NCBI GenBank assembly: GCA_965207165.1
Contig: OZ242265.1
Span: 1 to 64,000 of the forward strand
Direction: 5' to 3'
DNA from: JAAXHV01 sp965207165
GTDB lineage: Bacteria; Pseudomonadota; Gammaproteobacteria; Eutrophobiales; Eutrophobiaceae
DNA: 64,000 nucleotides
Shown: positions 59,505 to 64,000 of the stretch, piece by piece
Position numbering within the stretch: position 1 is the first letter of the stretch
How the letters are laid out: every line of letters starts with the position of its first letter
Made by a program: the position numbers and the translations under genes
Notes under the pieces: generated by a model
The model's input: the letters and a program-made list of their open reading frames with translations, nothing else
Database searches by the model: none
Told to the model about the DNA's origin: nothing

Positions 59505-59532
59505 AAAGCCTGCCTGGGGACCGGCGGGCTTT
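59505..59532 (+). terminator. Hairpin terminator after the TonB-dependent receptor gene
   Basis: AAAGCCTGCC pairs with GGCGGGCTTT (10 bp with one wobble) around an eight-base loop, six bases after the stop. The 3' arm ends in TTT, short for a strong intrinsic terminator. Confidence 0.55.
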
Positions 59533-59551
59533 GACAAATCAACTTTAGTAG

Positions 59552-60988
59552 ATGAAACCGGCTGAATACATTACCCACGACGGACTGGGGCTCGCAGAAC
59601 TGATCCGAAACAAGGAGATCAGTCGCGCGGAAGCCCTGGAATGCGCCCTTGATATGGCGGAGTTACTCAATCCGCAAATCAACACCATAATCGAGCTTTT
59701 CCCTGAACCCCTGGCAGCCTCGAATGATGCCGGGGCGCCTTTTTCCGGCGTGCCTTTCCTGATCAAGGACCTGGCGCTGCATGCCGAAGGCGTGCTGAAC
59801 GAGATGGGCAGCAGGCTGGCCCGGGGCATCAGGGCGCAGCACGACACCGACCTGATGAAACGCTTTCGCCAGGCCGGTTTGCGCACCATAGGCCGGGCAT
59901 CCACACCGGAATTCGGCTATTGTCCCACCACTGAACCGGTGCTCAACGGACCGTCTCGCAATCCCTGGGACCTGACGAGAATGCCGGGCGGTTCCAGCGG
60001 CGCCACGGCTGCATCGGTGGCCGCCGGTATCGTCCCGCTGGCCCATGCCAATGACGGCGGCGGCTCCATCCGCATCCCCGCTTCCTGCTGCGGACTGGTT
60101 GGCCTGAAACCGACCCGGGGCAGGGTGCCGAACGGTCCGGACAGCGCCGAACCGTTGAGCGGAATGGCGGTGGAGTTTGCCGTTACCAGGACGGTGAGGG
60201 ATGCGGCAGCCCTGCTCGATGCCGTCAAGGGCCCGGGGATTGGAGATCCTTTCGAGATAGCAATTCCGGCCGAGGCTTATGCCGACAGCACCTTGAAAGA
60301 CCCCGGCACACTGAAAATTGCCTGGATGAACGAGCCCTGGTCGGGCGCTGAAATGGATAAGGAGGTCAAAGACACGATACCGAAGACTGCACAACTCTGC
60401 GAAGAACTGGGACACCAGGTAACCGAGGCAAGGCCGGAACTGGTATGGGAGCAATTCTTCGAGGCGACAGTTGTTCTGTGGGCGGCCAACCTGGCCGTAT
60501 TCATAGATTATGCGGCAATGCTCACCGGGCGGCCTGCAGACGAGGATCACCTGGAAGCAACCGTACTCGCCTGTTACCGGGAGGGCAAGCAGGTAAAGGC
60601 GGAAACCCTGCTCATGGCGCAGGCAACAGCCAACCACGTATGCCGCGGCATCGGCAGGTTTTTCCAGGAATACGATGTGCTGTTGACTCCTACCGTGGCC
60701 CAGCCCCCACTGCCGCTTGGAACGATTAATGCCAACGACCCGGACCTGGACGCAAAAGCATGGTCAAGGCGCACGTTTGACTTCTGCCCGTTTACGCCGT
60801 TGTTCAATACGACAGGCCAGCCCGCCATCTCGCTGCCGCTGCACCGCAGCGCCGGCGGCCTGCCGCTGGGCGTGCAGTTTGCCGGCCGCTATGGTGACGA
60901 GACCACCTTGCTGCAACTGGCGCGGCAACTGGAACAGGCTGCACCCTGGCCGTTGACGGCGCCATTACTCAATTCGGGGTCAGGGTAA
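59552..60988 (+). CDS. Amidase signature-family hydrolase
   Basis: A 478-residue amidase. The Ser-cisSer-Lys triad is visible: Lys in FLIKDLALHAEGV, cis-Ser in NDGGGSIRIPAS and the nucleophile region in MPGGSSGATAASVAAGI. LVGLKPTRGRVPNGP is a further family mark. It hydrolyses an amide, with unknown substrate. GatA is unlikely, because no gatB or gatC is adjacent and the context is catabolic. It follows the TonB receptor and could supply amines or ammonia from the imported compound. Confidence 0.88.
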   Translation: MKPAEYITHDGLGLAELIRNKEISRAEALECALDMAELLNPQINTIIELFPEPLAASNDAGAPFSGVPFLIKDLALHAEGVLNEMGSRLARGIRAQHDTDLMKRFRQAGLRTIGRASTPEFGYCPTTEPVLNGPSRNPWDLTRMPGGSSGATAASVAAGIVPLAHANDGGGSIRIPASCCGLVGLKPTRGRVPNGPDSAEPLSGMAVEFAVTRTVRDAAALLDAVKGPGIGDPFEIAIPAEAYADSTLKDPGTLKIAWMNEPWSGAEMDKEVKDTIPKTAQLCEELGHQVTEARPELVWEQFFEATVVLWAANLAVFIDYAAMLTGRPADEDHLEATVLACYREGKQVKAETLLMAQATANHVCRGIGRFFQEYDVLLTPTVAQPPLPLGTINANDPDLDAKAWSRRTFDFCPFTPLFNTTGQPAISLPLHRSAGGLPLGVQFAGRYGDETTLLQLARQLEQAAPWPLTAPLLNSGSG

Positions 60989-61009
60989 AAATACGGCTAT
61001 GTTGTAAAT

Positions 61010-61033
61010 GGGGACGGATTTAAATCCGTCCCC
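61010..61033. repeat. Dispersed GGGGACRGAYTT palindrome, copy 8
   Basis: Perfect 12-bp arms (GGGGACGGATTT and complement) with no spacer, between the amidase gene and the Nudix-MBL fusion gene on the same strand. Confidence 0.85.
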
Positions 61034-61072
61034 TGTTCGTTACTTACCTGGTTTCTCTTGTATACTGGCGCA

Positions 61073-62551
61073 ATGTCAAAGATCAAACTTGCCGCCACGG
61101 TTATCCTCACCCGCGGACCTGCAGATGACCCTGAAGTCTACCTGGCCAGGCGCGCCCCGGAACTCAGGTTTTTCGGCGGCTACTGGGTTTTCCCCGGCGG
61201 CAACGTCAGCAAGGCCGATTACCATGGGGAGGGTGAACCCGAGGAACTGGTACTGAAGCGTTGCGCCATCCGCGAGATGCTGGAGGAAACGGATATCCTC
61301 TGCGCTACCATGGGCAAGCAATTCAGCCCGGAACGGAAGCAGGCATTAAAGGGACAAATAAAGGAAGCGCCGGAACGATGGCGGCAATTCCTGGCGCAGT
61401 CTGCGGACGGTTTTGACCGGGTGACGCCGCTGTTCCGGATTACCACACCGTCATTCGTCCCCATCCGTTTCGACACCCAGTTCATGCACGTGAGGGCCTG
61501 GGACAATGAAGTGCCCGAAATCGATCAGTACGAACTGGTCGATGGCCGCTTCGTCAAGCCGCGGGAAGTTGTCGAGGCCTGGGACCGGGGAGAGATGGAA
61601 ATTGCGCCGCCTGTGCTGTTCCTGTTGCGGCTCATTGCTGCCGGCAGTCTCGACACATTCCTTGACCGGGCCAGGCTGGAGACGCAGCGCCTGGCGCAGG
61701 GAGGGTTGCACCCGGTCTATTTCTCACCGGGCGTCTTCGTAGCGCCGCTGTCGACCCCGACGCTGCCGCCGGCAACCACCACCAACACGCTGATCGCAGG
61801 GGTGGACAAACTGTATGTCATCGACCCCGCGACTCCGGATCCGGTGGAACAACAGCGCCTGTTCAACAAGATGGACGAACTGGTTGGCGGGGGCCGGTCA
61901 TTTGAGGCCATCCTGCTGACGCACCACCATATTGACCACGTCGGTGCGGTGAACGCCGTCAGCAAACGCTACCGGCTGCCGGTCCGGGCCCATGCGGAGA
62001 CTTACCGCCGGGTTGATGGGGATTACATAACAGGAGAACCGCTGGCAGACGGAGACCGCCTGGAACTGGGCACCGCCCCGGACGGGACACGCGACTGGCA
62101 CCTCAAGGTTGTGCATACGCCGGGACATGCGGTGGATCACCTGTGTTTTATCGACAGCCGTTACCATGCGGCTATCGTGGGTGACATGCTGTCTACCGTC
62201 TCGACCATCATTATCGACCCGCCGGAAGGGCACATGGGCACCTACCTGCACAGCCTGAACAGGCTGCTGGAAATGCCGCTGAAGACCCTGTACCCGGCGC
62301 ACGGCCTGCCGCACCGGGACGGACACGGCCTGATCCGGCGGTTTCTGAGACACCGGCAGAAGCGGGAAGACGCCATCAAGTCCGCGCTGGCCGCTGAGCC
62401 GCGCAGTCTCGATGAACTGTTGCCCGACGCCTACGCAGACATATCCGAAGACGTCTACCCGATCGCATCCCGCTCGCTGCTGGCAGGTTTGATCAAACTG
62501 GAGGAGGATGGTTTCTGCAGGCGCCAGGGCGCCTGCTGGCTGCTGGCCTGA
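61073..62551 (+). CDS. Nudix / metallo-beta-lactamase fusion protein
   Basis: A 492-residue two-domain protein from ATG 61073; TTG 61058 is an upstream alternative. Residues ~1-210 are Nudix-like: GGYWVFPGGNVSKAD precedes CAIREMLEETDI, a Nudix-type REMLEET helix, though the spacing between glycine and helix is longer than normal. Residues ~240-430 are a metallo-beta-lactamase domain with LLTHHHIDHVGAVNAV (zinc HxHxDH), HTPGHAVDHLCFID and IVGDMLSTV. The C-terminal winged-helix-like part matches LACTB2-type proteins. Possible roles are CoA-ester or nucleotide-derivative hydrolysis followed by thioester or RNA hydrolysis. Confidence 0.82.
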   Translation: MSKIKLAATVILTRGPADDPEVYLARRAPELRFFGGYWVFPGGNVSKADYHGEGEPEELVLKRCAIREMLEETDILCATMGKQFSPERKQALKGQIKEAPERWRQFLAQSADGFDRVTPLFRITTPSFVPIRFDTQFMHVRAWDNEVPEIDQYELVDGRFVKPREVVEAWDRGEMEIAPPVLFLLRLIAAGSLDTFLDRARLETQRLAQGGLHPVYFSPGVFVAPLSTPTLPPATTTNTLIAGVDKLYVIDPATPDPVEQQRLFNKMDELVGGGRSFEAILLTHHHIDHVGAVNAVSKRYRLPVRAHAETYRRVDGDYITGEPLADGDRLELGTAPDGTRDWHLKVVHTPGHAVDHLCFIDSRYHAAIVGDMLSTVSTIIIDPPEGHMGTYLHSLNRLLEMPLKTLYPAHGLPHRDGHGLIRRFLRHRQKREDAIKSALAAEPRSLDELLPDAYADISEDVYPIASRSLLAGLIKLEEDGFCRRQGACWLLA

Positions 62552-62565
62552 CCCCCCCGCCTGTA

Positions 62566-62874
62566 CTACATCAACTGTTCTTCGATCTGTATGACCGGGT
62601 CGATATTGGTGAAATTGGGAACGTCTCCCATGATCTCGGGAGCGTGGGCCTCCATGGCCTGTTGTAATGCCTCCAGGCTGTCGAATTTGAGGCTGGCGAC
62701 GGTGACGTAAGGTTCATCCGCGGCGCCCCCGCCGCTTAAACCCCGGTAGACTTCCACGCTGCGCACTACGCCGCTCCACCTTTCCCCTACCAGGGGCATG
62801 TGGGTGTTCAGGTAATAGTCATAATCAAAATTGCCGCCGTCTTGCTTGGGATACATCACGTTGACTCTAATCAT
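62566..62874 (-). CDS. EthD-family small protein
   Basis: A 102-residue ferredoxin-like alpha-beta barrel protein. MIRVNVMYPKQDGGNFDYDY with NTHMPLVGERW and the C-terminal NFTNIDPVIQIEEQ match EthD-domain proteins. These dimeric proteins accompany oxygenase or polyketide pathways, and their exact chemistry is often unclear. Its start is 18 bases after the stop of the FAD oxidoreductase gene, so both are probably one operon. Confidence 0.82.
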   Translation of the reverse strand: MIRVNVMYPKQDGGNFDYDYYLNTHMPLVGERWSGVVRSVEVYRGLSGGGAADEPYVTVASLKFDSLEALQQAMEAHAPEIMGDVPNFTNIDPVIQIEEQLM

Positions 62875-62892
62875 TTGTTATCTCCATTAGTG

Positions 62893-64000
62893 TTACAGAC
62901 TCTTTGCAACCAGGTAACCGGAACCGCCGCCCAGGCCCGGACCGGGATGGGTGGACGCGCCGATATGGTACAGGTTTTTAACCGGCGTGGCGTGATTTTT
63001 CAATGCCCGTAACGGCCGCCACAGGAAGAACTGGTCCAGCGAGCAGGCGCCGCCGTAAGGGTCGCCTCCGACCAGGTTGATATTGATGGCCTCCAGGTCC
63101 GCCGGGGACAACACCGTCCTGGCAATGATACTGTCTCCCAGGTTTGGAATATAGTGCATCAGCCTGCCTACTATCCTGTCGGCGTAGGCTTCGCGTACAG
63201 CCCCGGTCCAGGCGCCGTCTTCAGGCGTGCCGATTTCTCCGGCTGCATCGCCCTTGATCCGGCGCGGGCATTCCTGTAGCTGTATCCACAACAGTCCCTT
63301 GCCGGCAGGGACGCGGCCCGGGTCCAGCGCCGCGGGCTGGCCGACGACGATGGTCGCCTCCCGGGGCAGCAGGCCGCAGTTTGCCTCGTTAATGGCGCGC
63401 GACACGGCGTCCGCCCCGCTCGTGATGTGGGTAATCGCCACATTTTCCAGTCCGGGCGCCCGCCATTGCGGCGGTTCCGACAGGGCCAGGTGGATCTGCA
63501 TGTCGCCGTTGCCGTAGCGGTACTCCCGGGTCTGCGCGGCCACGGCAGCCGGTACATCGGCCGGGTCCAGCAGACGTTCATAGAGCTGGTTCGGAGTGAC
63601 GCTGCAGATTACCTTGCCGCCCCGGTACTCGGTTCCGGCCTGTGTTGTTACCCCTGTCGCGCGGCCGTTCTCCGTTATTACCCTGGTGACATCCGCGTTT
63701 ACCAGCAACTCGCCGCCGTTGGCTTCGATCACCTGCTGAAAAGCCCGCACTATATTGTAGTTTCCTCCCTTGACTACCGGGCAACCCACCATCTCCAGGG
63801 TAAAGGCGATTACCTGGGCCATCAGCGCCGAGGACGGCGCGTCCGGGCCGATACCGGCATGGGACGGCCAGCCGGCCAGGCAGGCGCTGACCGCGTTCGA
63901 CCTGAAGGTGGTCTCCAGCCAGGCGCGCGCCGGCTGCAGGCCGCCGCCGAAATACTGCGCCAGCCTGAACGGTCCCATTTTCACCAGGGCGGAGAGGAAG
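62893..64000 (-). CDS. NAD(P)/FAD-dependent oxidoreductase, phytoene desaturase-like (5' end outside window)
   Basis: The C-terminal ~369 residues of a flavoprotein amine oxidase/CrtI-like enzyme. The open frame runs past the window edge, so the N-terminal FAD-binding Rossmann motif is not visible. GGNYNIVRAFQQVIEANGGE and RVITENGRATGVTTQAGTE are typical middle segments. LYHIGASTHPGPGLGGGSGY is the characteristic C-terminal FAD-binding motif of this family. The substrate is unknown. The EthD gene follows, suggesting a joint catabolic or redox task. Confidence 0.85.
   Translation of the reverse strand, partial: FLSALVKMGPFRLAQYFGGGLQPARAWLETTFRSNAVSACLAGWPSHAGIGPDAPSSALMAQVIAFTLEMVGCPVVKGGNYNIVRAFQQVIEANGGELLVNADVTRVITENGRATGVTTQAGTEYRGGKVICSVTPNQLYERLLDPADVPAAVAAQTREYRYGNGDMQIHLALSEPPQWRAPGLENVAITHITSGADAVSRAINEANCGLLPREATIVVGQPAALDPGRVPAGKGLLWIQLQECPRRIKGDAAGEIGTPEDGAWTGAVREAYADRIVGRLMHYIPNLGDSIIARTVLSPADLEAININLVGGDPYGGACSLDQFFLWRPLRALKNHATPVKNLYHIGASTHPGPGLGGGSGYLVAKSL

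Overview
The window reads as a chromosomal segment of a gammaproteobacterium. The block hom-thrC-(hotdog gene)-recJ-prfB-lysS is a familiar gammaproteobacterial order, prmB and aroC lie close together, and mutS, htpG, tldD, aceEF and argG are all of ordinary gammaproteobacterial type. Core genes are GC-rich (by eye in the high fifties percent), while several accessory stretches are clearly AT-richer. A TonB-dependent receptor, a tryptophan-tryptophylquinone amine dehydrogenase, late kynurenine-pathway genes and phenylacetate genes point to an aerobic heterotroph. I cannot name the genus.

Layout. 1-3.4 kb: AT-rich accessory DNA with an AbiE-like type IV toxin-antitoxin pair, a small membrane protein and a dinJ-yafQ pair. 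3.6-16.2 kb: nhaA, a phosphatase gene remnant, fdxA, mutS, htpG with a heat-shock promoter, two kynurenine-pathway genes, prmB, a SoxC-like molybdoenzyme with a cytochrome, a Phd-PIN toxin-antitoxin pair and aroC. 16.3-24.9 kb: a genomic island holding a DUF3800 remnant, a PD-(D/E)XK nuclease-like gene, a WYL regulator, a double-AAA+ ATPase, a DUF429 gene framed by two structured inverted repeats, an AlpA-like gene and a tyrosine integrase. Near-identical 21-bp direct repeats flank this block. 25-46.7 kb: mostly housekeeping genes (an LplT-like transporter, tldD, a nitrilase-family gene, an NCS2 permease, hom-thrC-recJ-prfB-lysS, argG, aceEF), interrupted at 38.8-40.9 kb by an hvfABC-type peptide-modification operon. 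47-53.4 kb: a TetR regulator, an exported peroxiredoxin, an RHH-PIN toxin-antitoxin pair and paaI/paaZ/paaK. 53.6-64 kb: amine dehydrogenase subunits with a cytochrome c, a class II deacetylase-like amidohydrolase, a TonB-dependent receptor, an amidase, a Nudix/metallo-beta-lactamase fusion, an EthD-like protein and a truncated FAD oxidoreductase.

Most interesting. (1) The ATPase-WYL-nuclease operon in the island looks like an uncharacterised defence-type system. (2) Two ~97-bp inverted repeats around the DUF429 gene each fold into three hairpins; their stems differ by compensatory changes while a TAC bulge and TGC loops are conserved. (3) The hvfABC operon encodes a precursor with twelve Cys pentapeptides spaced by four Cys-free EDKEG units, behind an ECF-sigma-type promoter. 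(4) A short palindrome built on GGGGACRGAYTT recurs at least eight times between genes. (5) An unusual ~101-bp compound stem-loop lies between recJ and prfB. All functional calls come from reading motifs and context; no database search was possible.
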